A stretch of 32,185 nt of DNA from Chloroflexota bacterium (GCA_024277135.1 JAJRVV010000050.1:1-32185), one strand, 5' to 3'; positions 1 through 7,845 are shown, counted from the first letter of the stretch. The notes: generated from the letters alone by a model not told the origin. Program-made: numbers and translations.

Positions 1-72
1 CAGGACATCACGCACGCTGATTTGCAGGTCAAGTGTTTTTTCGTAATCGGCGGTTCTGAATTTTCTTGTCAT
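1..72 (-). CDS. Transposase, N-terminal fragment (runs off window edge)
   Basis: The reverse strand from 72 down to 1 reads as an open frame starting ATG (MTRKFRTADYEKTLDLQ and so on) and leaves the window after 24 codons. This opening (RKF-TADYEKTLDL-VRD-L) resembles the start of DDE transposases carrying an N-terminal DUF772-type domain, as in IS1182/IS5-like elements. The resemblance is from memory and the family is not certain. Only the N-terminus is visible, so integrity, length and catalytic residues cannot be judged. The element would lie mainly to the left of the window, with its upstream end somewhere in 73-250. Confidence 0.6.
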   Translation of the reverse strand, partial: MTRKFRTADYEKTLDLQISVRDVL

Positions 73-347
73 GCCTAAAGTTTACACCAAAATTATCTTT
101 GTTTGGAGAATTGGACTTCTCCGACAAACTGCTAGCCCGCTTTTTTGACAAATTTTATTTCGATCTATTTATCCGCATTGTTAAGGTACAGCACCAGAAA
201 AGTCGCCTTCAGGATCGTTTGTTGTTCGTTATGTCTACTCTGAATCTTGACGACCCCTGACGCATATGATAGACTGCGTTATGTTTACTAGCCAGTGAAA
301 ATGACGCATTATTTTGATTGTTTGCCTATCTGACAAGGAGGCCATTC
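73..347. other. Non-coding spacer with a stem-loop and a possible IS end
   Basis: This AT-richer spacer lies between the divergent transposase start and the LysM lipoprotein. An imperfect stem-loop sits at 98-128 (GGAGAA at 105-110 pairs with TTCTCC at 117-122, with flanking TTTGT/ACAAA). Its place just upstream of the transposase would suit an element end or a barrier to read-through. A 64-residue open frame at 66-260 has no ribosome-binding site or recognisable motif, and I do not call it a gene. Confidence 0.4.
247..275 (+). promoter_or_regulatory. Possible sigma-70-type promoter for the LysM lipoprotein
   Basis: TTGACG at 247-252, a 17-nt spacer and TAGACT at 270-275 make a moderate match to a housekeeping promoter about 70 bases ahead of the start codon. 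The -10 box matches only 4 of 6 consensus positions, so this is tentative. Confidence 0.3.
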
Positions 348-1001
348 GTGAAACGCAATTCAACCATGAAACTCATGTCTCTCTTATTTGCCCTTTTAAT
401 GATGACAGCGCTGACGGCGTGTGTGCGCACCATTGATAACGACGATAATGGCGGCAGCGACCTGCCCACCGCCGAACCGTTGGTGATGCCTACGGCCGTT
501 CCCGTAAATACCCCGGTTTCTGAACCGCCGGTTCCTGAGCCAACGGCCGTCATTGAAGACGCCACCGAAGCCACCACAGACACGACGAATGAGGGAACAA
601 CCACAACTGAAGAAACCACTGAAACAACCGACGCCGCTGAAACGGCCGATGCGCCCGGTGTCTACACTGTGCAAACCGGGGATACTCTGGGCGAAATCGC
701 CGAGCAATTTGGCGTGACTGTAGAAGCGCTGGCCGCCGCCAACGGCATCACCAACCTGGATACGTTGGACGTGGGCCAAGTGCTCACCATTCCCATCCCA
801 GGCGAGGCGGATACCACCGCCGAACCGCCGGACACGACTTCGACCGAAGAACAAGTTCACATCGTTAAAGCGGGCGAAAATCTGTTCCGCATCGGTCTGG
901 CCTACGGCTTTACCATTGATGAACTCGCCGAATACAATGGCATCACCAATGTCAATGAGTTGGAAGTGGGTCAGGAAATTCGGATTCCGCCTAGCAATTA
1001 A
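348..1001 (+). CDS. LysM-domain lipoprotein
   Basis: The product is a predicted surface lipoprotein of 217 residues that probably binds peptidoglycan or another N-acetylglucosamine polymer. I chose the GTG at 348 because AAGGAGG at 335-341 lies 6 nt upstream; an in-frame TTG at 318 has no such site. The N-terminus has a basic start, a hydrophobic stretch and a lipobox (LTAC, Cys25). A Thr/Pro/Glu-rich linker covers about residues 30-104. Two LysM repeats follow at about 106-149 and 171-214, each beginning Y/H-x-V with G-D-T-L or G-E-N-L and ending in an I-P motif. No catalytic domain is present, so the likely role is wall binding or anchoring. A terminator follows at 1076. Function beyond binding is not shown. 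Confidence 0.9.
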   Translation: MKRNSTMKLMSLLFALLMMTALTACVRTIDNDDNGGSDLPTAEPLVMPTAVPVNTPVSEPPVPEPTAVIEDATEATTDTTNEGTTTTEETTETTDAAETADAPGVYTVQTGDTLGEIAEQFGVTVEALAAANGITNLDTLDVGQVLTIPIPGEADTTAEPPDTTSTEEQVHIVKAGENLFRIGLAYGFTIDELAEYNGITNVNELEVGQEIRIPPSN

Positions 1002-1009
1002 GCGGGATT

Positions 1010-1053
1010 GGAGACTGGAGACTGGAGACAGCCAATCTCTAGTCTCCAGTCTC
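1010..1053. repeat. Dispersed inverted repeat, GAGACTGGAGAC family (copy 1)
   Basis: Tandem GGAGACT units (GAGACTGGAGACTGGAGAC) are followed by the reverse complement TAGTCTCCAGTCTC, which makes a fold-back structure. A second copy of the family lies at 20968-21022 in the thrS leader. The repeat sits just after the LysM stop codon and before the terminator. Confidence 0.75.
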
Positions 1054-1075
1054 AGGAAGGAGATTAAAAAGATTC

Positions 1076-1104
1076 GGAGATTGGCGCGCCAATCTCCTTT
1101 TTTT
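1076..1104 (+). terminator. Rho-independent terminator after the LysM gene
   Basis: A perfect 22-base palindrome (GGAGATTGGCG followed by CGCCAATCTCC, 1076-1097) is followed directly by seven T residues (1098-1104). It ends transcription of the lipoprotein gene 15 bases before the NUDIX start codon. Confidence 0.9.
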
Positions 1105-1118
1105 ATGCGGAGGCACGG

Positions 1119-1646
1119 ATGAAAGTTACTGATTCGCGCCGGGTGTTGACCGGATCATCCTGGCGGTTGCGGGTGGAGACGTTGACTTCGGCCGACGGCC
1201 GTCAAATGGAACGAGGCGCTATCGAGCATCCCGGCGCAGTTGTTTTAGCGCCGCTCCTGTCCAACGGCGAGGTGTTAATGATTCGACAGCACCGGCACCC
1301 CATTGACCAGACGATCCTGGAGCTGCCTGCCGGCACACGTGGATGGAATGAGGATTGGCAAGCGTGTGCCCAGCGAGAATTGCGCGAAGAAACCGGCCAC
1401 CGCGCCCAAGAGTTGACCCGATTAGGCGAATTTTGGCCGGCGCCGGGGTTATCCAGCGAGCTGCTGGTGTTGTATCTGGCGCAGGCGCTGTGCCCCGACC
1501 CTTTGCCCCAGGATGAAGATGAGACGATTGAGGTCGTCCGCCTGCCGTTGGTTGATCTGCTGGCGATGGCGCGAGACGGCCGTATCCACGACGCCAAAAC
1601 GATTGTCGGCATCTGGCGCGCGGCCGTCCACCTGGGATTAGCGTAA
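1119..1646 (+). CDS. NUDIX hydrolase, ADP-ribose pyrophosphatase-like
   Basis: This is a 175-residue NUDIX protein that probably hydrolyses ADP-ribose or a related nucleoside diphosphate derivative to AMP and a phosphosugar. The Nudix box is at residues 72-94 in the pattern G-x5-E-x7-R-E-x-x-E-E-x-G (G72, E78, R86, E87, E90, E91, G93). The last hydrophobic position is His instead of Ile, Leu or Val. The preceding I-R-Q-x-R segment and the E-L-P-A-G turn are typical of the ADP-ribose pyrophosphatase (NudF) group. The ATG at 1119 has GGAGG at 1109-1113. The gene follows a terminator and so probably has its own promoter. Substrate specificity cannot be read from the sequence. Confidence 0.9.
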   Translation: MKVTDSRRVLTGSSWRLRVETLTSADGRQMERGAIEHPGAVVLAPLLSNGEVLMIRQHRHPIDQTILELPAGTRGWNEDWQACAQRELREETGHRAQELTRLGEFWPAPGLSSELLVLYLAQALCPDPLPQDEDETIEVVRLPLVDLLAMARDGRIHDAKTIVGIWRAAVHLGLA

Positions 1647-1686
1647 GCCCGCGTGTAAGCGACAACGGCTACAGTGACCGCAAACC

Positions 1687-2757
1687 ATGGTCGAGAATCC
1701 AGAAACCCAACCAACCCTACTATCTATCTCCGTCGTCATCCCCGTTTACAATGGCGGCGACGCCTTCCGCCGCTGTCTGGAAGCGTTGGCCCAGACCGCC
1801 TATCCTCATTGGGATTGCCTCGTCATTGACGATGGTTCGACGGATGATTCTGCCCAGTTGGCCCAAAGCTGCGGCGCGGCCGTCATCCCCAGCCGCGCGC
1901 CGCAAGGCGGCCCGGCCCAGGCTCGCAATCAAGGCGTCCAGGCCGCCGGAGGGGACGTGGTCTTTTTCATTGACGCCGACGTGCTGGTGCAGCCGGACAC
2001 CATCGGCCTGGTGGCTCAAATCATGCAAGACGACTCCCTGGCGGCCTGCTTTGGCTCCTATGATGACGCCCCTACCGAACCCAACTTCCTCTCCCAATAC
2101 CGCAATTTGCAGCACCATTACGTCCACCAAATGGGCAGCGAAGAAGCTTTCACTTTTTGGAGCGGCTGCGGCGCCATGAGGCGGGATATTTTCTTGCAGA
2201 TGGGCGGGTTTAATGTGGCCGCCTATCCCCGGCCCAGCATTGAGGACATTGAATTGGGCTACCGGCTGCGGGCGGCTGGGCATCGCATCCGGCTGGAGAA
2301 ATCGCTGCAAGTGGGCCACATGAAGCGGTGGACGCCGCCAAAAGTGCTGTTGACGGACATTCGGGATCGGGCCATCCCCTGGACACGGCTGATTCTGCAA
2401 GACCGGGACATCCCCAACGATTTGAATTTGCAGGCGTCCCAGCGCATCAGCGCCGCCGCCATTTTTTTGCTGATGGGGTCGCTGTTGGCGGCGTTGTTTT
2501 GGCCGGGGATGCTGTTGGTAACGGCCGTCGTCATTCTTACACTGCTCTGGCTGAACCGGGATTTTTACGACTATTTGCGCCGGAAACGGGGTCTCTGGTT
2601 TGTTCTGCAAGCCCTACCCTGGCACTGGTTGTACTTCGTATACAGCGGCGTGACTTTTGGCGCCTGTCTGCTCATCTATCGGGCGTTGAAGCGGGAAAAT
2701 CCGGCTCCCAGATCGAATGTGATACGGCCGTTGCCCCCCGACCCGGCGTCGTTGTAG
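1687..2757 (+). CDS. Family 2 glycosyltransferase with C-terminal membrane segments
   Basis: This is a 356-residue GT2 enzyme that probably transfers a sugar from a nucleotide sugar to a lipid or polysaccharide acceptor at the inner face of the membrane. The GT-A fold starts at SVVIPVYNG (residues 15-23). The nucleotide-binding DDGS is at 48-51, the metal-binding DAD at 96-98, and the probable catalytic-base motif ED at 186-187 lies in a SIEDIELGYRL segment. Hydrophobic segments at about 254-289 and 303-332 anchor the C-terminus. No convincing ribosome-binding site precedes the ATG at 1687. It is the first member of a rightward set with an acyl carrier protein and a second GT-like protein. 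Donor and acceptor are unknown. Confidence 0.88.
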   Translation: MVENPETQPTLLSISVVIPVYNGGDAFRRCLEALAQTAYPHWDCLVIDDGSTDDSAQLAQSCGAAVIPSRAPQGGPAQARNQGVQAAGGDVVFFIDADVLVQPDTIGLVAQIMQDDSLAACFGSYDDAPTEPNFLSQYRNLQHHYVHQMGSEEAFTFWSGCGAMRRDIFLQMGGFNVAAYPRPSIEDIELGYRLRAAGHRIRLEKSLQVGHMKRWTPPKVLLTDIRDRAIPWTRLILQDRDIPNDLNLQASQRISAAAIFLLMGSLLAALFWPGMLLVTAVVILTLLWLNRDFYDYLRRKRGLWFVLQALPWHWLYFVYSGVTFGACLLIYRALKRENPAPRSNVIRPLPPDPASL

Positions 2758-2761
2758 ACCG

Positions 2762-2832
2762 GCGAGGGCAATCCTCCGGGAGGTTTCGATATTCACACAG
2801 ACATTGTGACAAACCTCCCGGAGGTTCCTCGC
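2762..2832. repeat. Palindromic repeat (CCTCCGGGAGGTTT) forming a long hairpin
   Basis: CCTCCGGGAGGTTT at 2773-2786 is the exact reverse complement of AAACCTCCCGGAGG at 2811-2824. The stem is extended by GCGAGG (2762-2767) pairing with CCTCGC (2827-2832). Each arm is itself palindromic (CCTCCGGGAGG). It lies between the glycosyltransferase stop codon and the ACP ribosome-binding site. It has no T-run, so it is probably a REP-like repeat rather than a classical terminator. Confidence 0.75.
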
Positions 2833-2862
2833 GGGTCTCTATGGCTATTTGAAAGGAAAACC

Positions 2863-3117
2863 ATGAAGAATGTGGAAACGGCCGTGCGCCAATTTATTCT
2901 GGAAAAATACATACTGGGACAAGATGCAGCACAGTTGACGCCAGAATTGCCCCTGCTGGAAACCGGCGTGCTGGATTCCATCTCCATTTTCGAGATGGTA
3001 ACATTCGCCGAAACCCGCTTTGATGTGGTGATTGAGGACACCGAAATCCTGCCCGAAAATTTCAATTCCATCGCCAGCATCGCCGCCCTCATCAGCCGCA
3101 AGCTGCCCGCCGCCTGA
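2863..3117 (+). CDS. Acyl carrier protein
   Basis: This is an 84-residue stand-alone carrier protein. The phosphopantetheine attachment site is Ser39 in the motif ETGVLDSISIFEMV, which matches the LDS signature that a 4'-phosphopantetheinyl transferase would modify. The length and four-helix pattern fit the ACP/PCP family. The in-frame ATG at 2806 lies inside the repeat hairpin and has no ribosome-binding site. The ATG at 2863 follows GAAAGGA and was chosen. The stop codon lies 3 bases before the GTG of the next gene, so the two are probably translationally coupled. No ketosynthase, ligase or phosphopantetheinyl transferase lies beside it. A role in acylating a glycan or glycolipid built by the neighbouring glycosyltransferases is an inference. 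Confidence 0.9.
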   Translation: MKNVETAVRQFILEKYILGQDAAQLTPELPLLETGVLDSISIFEMVTFAETRFDVVIEDTEILPENFNSIASIAALISRKLPAA

Positions 3118-3120
3118 GTT

Positions 3121-4011
3121 GTGTCCCGCCTCACCGTCATCGTCGCCAGCCAGAATACTCCGGCGCAACTACGCGCCTGCCTGGATTCTTTGCGGGGGCA
3201 AACATCCCCGGTGCAACTCATCGTCGCCGACAGTTCTGCCGATAACACGGCCGTTGCCATCACCCAATCCTACCCAAACATTCAATTCATCCACCAGCCT
3301 GTGCCCGCACCGGCAGCCCAACTGCACGCCATCGCCCTGCCCCACGCTGATGGCGATGTAGTTGTTTTTACCGAAGCCATTTGCACTTTCGCGCCAGAGT
3401 GGGCGACGGCCGTCCTGAAAGTACACGACGAGGATGAAACTCCGGCGATTGGCGGCGCGATAGCTCCGGCTCCTGATTTACGGCCGTCCGACCTGGGGCT
3501 ATTTTGGGTGGATTACGGTCGTTTCTTGCCGCCATTGAACGGCGGCCCAACGCGGGATTTGCCCGGACTCAATCTCACGTTTAAGCGAGAACCGTTGTTG
3601 GCCGCTATTGAACAGAATGGGATTAACATGGCCGATCTTTCCTGGAAAACGACCGTCCTCCGCCGTTTTGCCGTCGATGAACAGACGCCACAGCTCACCC
3701 CCGACATTCATGCCATCTACCATCGCCGGGCCAGCAAGGGGGAGATTTTACGGCGGCAGTGGCGGCACGGCCGTTGTTTTGGCGGCCGTCGCGCCGTCAA
3801 CGCGCCCCCTTTGCGCCGCCCCCTCATCGCCTTGTTCGGCTGGTTTCTCATTCCGGCTCTGATGAAGCTGCAATTTTGGCGGGATGTGCGCCCCAAAATC
3901 CAGGCCCGCCCCGATTTTTGGCTCACCCTGCCCCACGTCGTCCGCGCCATTTTGGCCTGGTCGGCCGGCGAATGGTGGGGCAATTTATTTGGCCCAGGCC
4001 AGACCTGTTAA
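3121..4011 (+). CDS. GT2-like glycosyltransferase, atypical metal site
   Basis: This 296-residue protein has a GT-A-type opening (SRLTVIVASQNTPAQLRACLDSL) and an LIVADSSADNTA segment equivalent to the nucleotide-binding region of GT2 enzymes. Where family members carry D-x-D, the text is VVVFTEAICTFAPEWA, so the canonical metal-binding pair is missing and only a Glu remains. A hydrophobic segment near residues 230-250 suggests membrane association. The start is GTG at 3121, three bases after the ACP stop codon, with no clear Shine-Dalgarno, so re-initiation is likely. It may be a metal-independent or inactive GT2 relative working with the ACP and the upstream GT2. Its donor is unknown. Confidence 0.75.
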   Translation: MSRLTVIVASQNTPAQLRACLDSLRGQTSPVQLIVADSSADNTAVAITQSYPNIQFIHQPVPAPAAQLHAIALPHADGDVVVFTEAICTFAPEWATAVLKVHDEDETPAIGGAIAPAPDLRPSDLGLFWVDYGRFLPPLNGGPTRDLPGLNLTFKREPLLAAIEQNGINMADLSWKTTVLRRFAVDEQTPQLTPDIHAIYHRRASKGEILRRQWRHGRCFGGRRAVNAPPLRRPLIALFGWFLIPALMKLQFWRDVRPKIQARPDFWLTLPHVVRAILAWSAGEWWGNLFGPGQTC

Positions 4012-4038
4012 AATCGGAGAGTGGTGATTAACCAGTTT

Positions 4039-4139
4039 CAGTAGATCCAAAATCTGCCACGAATTGCACAAATTTCACGAATTAAGAACGTGTTTTTCGT
4101 GTAATTCGTGGCATTCGTGGCGAAAATCTTGATCTACTG
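4039..4139. repeat. Large inverted repeat with CACGAATT units (copy 1)
   Basis: This intergenic element of about 100 bases lies between two convergent genes. The outer arms CAGTAGATC (4039-4047) and GATCTACTG (4131-4139) are exact inverted repeats. Inside are CCACGAATT and TTCACGAATTA on the left, and TAATTCGTGGCATTCGTGG on the right. A related copy lies at 15612-15671. It has the outline of a small non-autonomous palindromic element and no coding capacity. Confidence 0.75.
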
Positions 4140-4152
4140 AGTTTCCATTCCT

Positions 4153-6207
4153 CTAGTTTTCAATCGTTAACTGATAGTTAGCCGTTTGCAGCGAGTCGGG
4201 AGCTGAGGCGGCGATGATGAGGATGGGAGATTTGGCGTTGGCGGGGGCGGTGAATACGGCCGTTCGCCCATCCGCCAAAGCCACCAACTCCACCACCGGC
4301 ATATCCCCCTCAAACGTGATCAATTGAATGTGCCACTGCTGCGGGATGACGGCCGTCGCCCGCACAAACCCTTCCGCCGTCCATCCCGCGCCGTCCGACC
4401 CCGCATCATCAAAAAAGCCGATTTCGGGGATGGCGATGTTGTCCAGAGCAAAACCGCCATACGTCAAAATCAGGTCGGTGACATACTCAAAGCGGAGCAA
4501 AATCTCCTGCCCGGCATAAGCGGACAAATCCACCCGTTCTTGGAACCAGGCGTGCAGCTCGCCTGTGTAAAACCGCTCGGCCAGCGCCGAGTCAGCCGGA
4601 TTATCCTCCGCTTCCAGCCCTTGCATGTTCTCGGCCACCAACGGCTGCCAGGTACGGCCGTCATCGGTTGATACCGACACGTAAGCAAAATCATACCCCT
4701 GCTCGATGTCCACATACGCCCAATACTCCAGCGTGGCCGCCGCTGCGTCCCGCAAATCAACGGTGCGGGTGAGCCGGGGATTGCTGTAATTGGCGCGTTG
4801 GGCATACCAGTATCGTGCGCCGGAGATGGGCGGCGTGTCCAACAGCGGCACGGCGGCGTCGCCAGTGAAGGTGACGGTCACGGCCGTGTCCGCCGGCAGC
4901 GCATAGTAATCCGCCGCAAATTGGTTGACCGTTGTCCCGGCCGTGAATGGCAGATCGGACACGGCCGTCATCGCTGCCGTGTCCAGCGCCACCCCCTTGA
5001 ACTGGTACATCTCCGGCGCCGTCGGTTCGTTATGGATAGCCAGCGCTGCCAGCCAATCGAGCCAGAGCGATTCGCCGGTGATGGGCAGCCCGTTCGCCTC
5101 GGCGACGGCCGTCACCGCATCCAGGCCATAGCCGGGGCTGGTGGCAAACTCCCGGTACAACTTCGCCCCCAGCCGGTCATAAATGTACCGGTTGAGAACG
5201 TAGCCCATGCCGTAGTGGGGGGTGCGGTTGGTGTCTGACCAGGCGTTAAGCTGCAAATCGGGATCGCTCATGAATAGGTTGCCCCGCAGTTGGGGGCTGC
5301 GCGTGTAACCCAGTAGCTCTTCCGCCAGTGTGGCCGAGCCTTCCGCCTCCCAATCGGCGTCGCCCCGGTCATAGTTGTCTTCAATCATGTGCCGAAATTC
5401 ATGGCCCAGCACATTCCGGTAAAAGTTGGTTCCGAACTGGGTGATGTTCATGATGAACATTTCGCGGGCGTTGGAACTGGGTTCGACGGCCGGAGGCAGC
5501 ACATTGTCTGAGCTAAAATAACCGGCAAAACCACAGTCGGCGGCCGTTTCCACCGTCACGTCACACAAGGCCAGCGGCGAGGCGTGGACGATATGCACGC
5601 GCGGGTCGCCATCAATGCCGGGGTTGGCCTCCGAGCCGAAATACTGCACGTTCAGCTCGTAAATCTCGTCGAAGAGGGCGGCCATCTCCGCCAATTCATC
5701 TTCATCCGGGTCAATGGAGCCGGGGCCAGTGTCGAACCAGAAGTAGGCGTGGTCGCTGACGGCCAGCAGCGCCGTATCAATTTCGGAGACGGTGTTGGTG
5801 TCCAAATTGCTGATATTGAAGGAGAGATGATCGCCTTCGGCATAAACTTCAGCGGCTTGGGGCGGATCGGTTATTTCGGTGACGCCTGAATAGGCCATCG
5901 CCAGCGCCACATCATCCCGTTCCGGCGGGCGGGAAGCGGCTAATTCGGCAAAAACGGCCTGCTCATCAAGAGAGACGGCCGTGCGCGACAATGGTTGAGG
6001 TAGAGAAACGGCCGTAGGCCAAACCGGCGGCGTCACCCCAACCACTTCAATGGTGGGCAATGGGGTGGGCGTCGGCGGGCGGGGGGTGTGCGTGGGCACG
6101 GCAGTGGGCAATGGCGTGGGCGTCGGTTCCTGCTGGACACAGGCGGCGAGAAGTAAAACAAGGACGAGTAGTTGAGGGTAACGAATCATAAGTTTTGATG
6201 GTATCAT
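4153..6207 (-). CDS. Secreted zinc-metallopeptidase-like lipoprotein
   Basis: This is a 684-residue predicted lipoprotein protease. The signal peptide ends at a lipobox (LAAC, Cys23) and is followed by a Thr/Pro-rich linker (about 28-66). The zincin motif HEFRH at 269-273 has the catalytic Glu at 270. A W-E-A-E-G-S-A segment at 286-292 is placed like the third zinc ligand (probably Glu289) of gluzincin-type families. A C-terminal beta-sandwich at about 463-597 (YWAYVDIEQGYDFAYVSVS, then STDDGRTW) resembles the jelly-roll domain of immune-inhibitor-A (M6) proteins. The ATG at 6207 has a weak GGAAA upstream; ATG at 6189 is an alternative. The gene stands alone, convergent with the glycosyltransferase set. 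Exact peptidase family and substrate are uncertain. Confidence 0.8.
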   Translation of the reverse strand: MIPSKLMIRYPQLLVLVLLLAACVQQEPTPTPLPTAVPTHTPRPPTPTPLPTIEVVGVTPPVWPTAVSLPQPLSRTAVSLDEQAVFAELAASRPPERDDVALAMAYSGVTEITDPPQAAEVYAEGDHLSFNISNLDTNTVSEIDTALLAVSDHAYFWFDTGPGSIDPDEDELAEMAALFDEIYELNVQYFGSEANPGIDGDPRVHIVHASPLALCDVTVETAADCGFAGYFSSDNVLPPAVEPSSNAREMFIMNITQFGTNFYRNVLGHEFRHMIEDNYDRGDADWEAEGSATLAEELLGYTRSPQLRGNLFMSDPDLQLNAWSDTNRTPHYGMGYVLNRYIYDRLGAKLYREFATSPGYGLDAVTAVAEANGLPITGESLWLDWLAALAIHNEPTAPEMYQFKGVALDTAAMTAVSDLPFTAGTTVNQFAADYYALPADTAVTVTFTGDAAVPLLDTPPISGARYWYAQRANYSNPRLTRTVDLRDAAAATLEYWAYVDIEQGYDFAYVSVSTDDGRTWQPLVAENMQGLEAEDNPADSALAERFYTGELHAWFQERVDLSAYAGQEILLRFEYVTDLILTYGGFALDNIAIPEIGFFDDAGSDGAGWTAEGFVRATAVIPQQWHIQLITFEGDMPVVELVALADGRTAVFTAPANAKSPILIIAASAPDSLQTANYQLTIEN

Positions 6208-6280
6208 GCTTTCCAGAAAACCGGCAAACTTGCCAAGAGCATTTTTATATCACACACAGGCTGATTAGAAACCTTATCCC

Positions 6281-7006
6281 ATGCTTTCATTAGACCAACA
6301 AAATGAATTGCGACAGCAGTACCGGCAACGACGGCCGGGCTGGCGGCCGGCCACAGAGCAGTATGCTGATCTGGTGCGGCGGCAGTTGGCCGGATGGGAA
6401 GCCCCGCGCCTGCTCGACCTGGGCTGCGGCCGGGGCGGATTGGTGGAGCAGTTGGGGCTGCCGCTGACCCAAGTCGTCGGGGTGGACCCGGATATGGCGT
6501 CGCTGCAAGAACACCGGCTGGCTTTGCCCCGCGCCGCCGGGTTCAGCGATGCGCTGCCGTTTGTCGCCGATTCGTTTGACCTGCTGTTTTCGAGTTGGCT
6601 GCTGGAACATCTGGCGCGGCCGTCCCGGACATTGGCCGAAATCCACCGCGTTTTACGGCCGGGCGGAAAGTTCGTCTTCATCACGCCCAACGGCCGTCAC
6701 CCGCTGGCGCTGCTCAATCGGGGGCTGGGCCGGTTTGCCCGGCTGCAAGGCCGTATGGTGGCCCGTTTTTACGGCCGCGCCGCCGACGACGCCTTTCCCA
6801 CCCATTACCAGGCCAACACCGCCGCCGACTTGCAGCGGCTGTGTACCCAAACCGGCCTGCACTTGACCACCTTGCTCACCATCCCCGACCCGACTTACCT
6901 GGCCTTCACCCCCGCCTTGTTCCGGCTGAGTTGCGCGTTGGAGGAGTGGCTGCCAGACGGCCGTCACGTCCATCTCGCCGGCGTCATCCAAAAAGAAGCG
7001 TCCTAA
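6281..7006 (+). CDS. Class I SAM-dependent methyltransferase
   Basis: This is a 241-residue Rossmann-fold methyltransferase of the Methyltransf_11 type. Motif I is LLDLGCGRGG at residues 44-53. The acidic residue binding the SAM ribose is in VVGVDPD at 65-71. The segment LPFVADSFDLLFSSWLLEHL at 92-111 corresponds to motifs II and III, and VLRPGGKFVFITPN follows at about 124-137. The stop codon overlaps the first bases of a CCAAAATC-type repeat. The substrate cannot be predicted; small molecules, lipids or quinones are all possible. It is divergent from the metallopeptidase and probably starts its own transcript. Confidence 0.88.
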   Translation: MLSLDQQNELRQQYRQRRPGWRPATEQYADLVRRQLAGWEAPRLLDLGCGRGGLVEQLGLPLTQVVGVDPDMASLQEHRLALPRAAGFSDALPFVADSFDLLFSSWLLEHLARPSRTLAEIHRVLRPGGKFVFITPNGRHPLALLNRGLGRFARLQGRMVARFYGRAADDAFPTHYQANTAADLQRLCTQTGLHLTTLLTIPDPTYLAFTPALFRLSCALEEWLPDGRHVHLAGVIQKEAS

Positions 7007-7042
7007 TCCAAAATCCAAAATCGTAAATCCGAAATCAGAAAA
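7005..7042. repeat. Dispersed CCAAAATC repeat (copy 1)
   Basis: The direct units AATCCAAAATCCAAAATC, then GTAAATCCGAAATC, start at the methyltransferase stop codon. Related copies are at 10190-10226, 24941-24978 and (inverted) 25451-25490. All are in spacers immediately beside gene ends or starts. Confidence 0.7.
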
Positions 7043-7078
7043 GTTTCCCCAATCGACAATCCCTCATAAAATAGACCC

Positions 7079-7792
7079 ATGCATGATCTGCCGCCGCTCA
7101 AAAAAACTTATTATGCTGTTCTGGGAACGATCTTCGCCCTCGCCTACCACAGCAAAACCCGCCGCTTTTGGGGCATGAGCGGGCGCGGTTGGCTGAATCT
7201 GGGCTGGCTGGCGCTGCTGGCCGCCGCCTGGGCGGGGCGATGGCCGGCGTGGCCCTGGTTGTTGGCGCTGTTTTCGGGCTGGCAGTTGGCTTATTGGGCA
7301 GCCCGCCGGGCCGGATACAGCAAGTTCGTGGCAGACAAAACGGCCGTCATCCCCCCCAATCACCCCCTCAACACCATTCCGCCAAACCAGCACACTAACC
7401 TGTGGGCCAGCGGCCTTTTTGCCGTCCGCAACAGAGAAGAACGGGTGTTGCTGCGCCCCGCCGAGTATTGGCAGGCGCCATTGGGCGAACACATCGTCAT
7501 GGTCAAGATGGGGGTAGAAAAGTTCCTCTACCAATTTTTTGACGCGGCCAAACTGCAACAAATTGAGATGGGTTGGCTGATTTTTGGCCGACGGCCGTTC
7601 CCCACCGCCGCCATCACCTTTCTGGCCCCGGAATCAGACAATCCGCTGCCCTTGTACGCCATGCTGCAAGGGTATGAGGGGGAGCAGAAACAAAACCCAC
7701 GCACCATTTATTTGACATTTGACAACACTGACAAGCAGACGGCCGTGTGGCACAACATCGTCAGCGATGCCCGGCGGGTGCGGTCGGGGTGA
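7079..7792 (+). CDS. Membrane protein of unknown function
   Basis: This 237-residue protein matches no family I recognise. Two hydrophobic segments at about residues 38-52 and 57-75 are rich in Trp and Ala ([17 protein letters not shown], then [18 protein letters not shown]). They are followed by a soluble region of about 160 residues with no recognisable catalytic motif. The N-terminal 30 residues are basic, which suggests that end stays in the cytoplasm. There is no Shine-Dalgarno before the ATG at 7079. The AT-rich CATAAAAT just upstream could be a -10 box of a leaderless transcript, which is inference. Polyphosphate glucokinase lies directly downstream, behind a hairpin. Codon use and several in-frame ACGGCCGT copies support a real, resident gene. 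Confidence 0.75.
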   Translation: MHDLPPLKKTYYAVLGTIFALAYHSKTRRFWGMSGRGWLNLGWLALLAAAWAGRWPAWPWLLALFSGWQLAYWAARRAGYSKFVADKTAVIPPNHPLNTIPPNQHTNLWASGLFAVRNREERVLLRPAEYWQAPLGEHIVMVKMGVEKFLYQFFDAAKLQQIEMGWLIFGRRPFPTAAITFLAPESDNPLPLYAMLQGYEGEQKQNPRTIYLTFDNTDKQTAVWHNIVSDARRVRSG

Positions 7793-7797
7793 AGTCA

Positions 7798-7830
7798 AGA
7801 AATCCGATTTCTCCCAGAAATCGGATTTCT
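7798..7830. repeat. Perfect 15-bp inverted repeat ahead of ppgK
   Basis: AGAAATCCGATTTCT at 7798-7812 and AGAAATCGGATTTCT at 7816-7830 are exact reverse complements separated by CCC. They form a very stable hairpin that ends 4 bases before the ppgK Shine-Dalgarno region. A related inverted repeat with a longer loop is at 12411-12470. No T-run follows, so it is not a classical terminator. It could be a mobile palindrome, an mRNA-stability element or a translation modulator. Confidence 0.85.
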
Positions 7831-7845
7831 ACGATGGAGATTGAC

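Noticed and set aside
66-260. 64-codon plus-strand frame near the left edge
   Set aside because: It overlaps the transposase start on the other strand, lacks a ribosome-binding site and has no recognisable motif.
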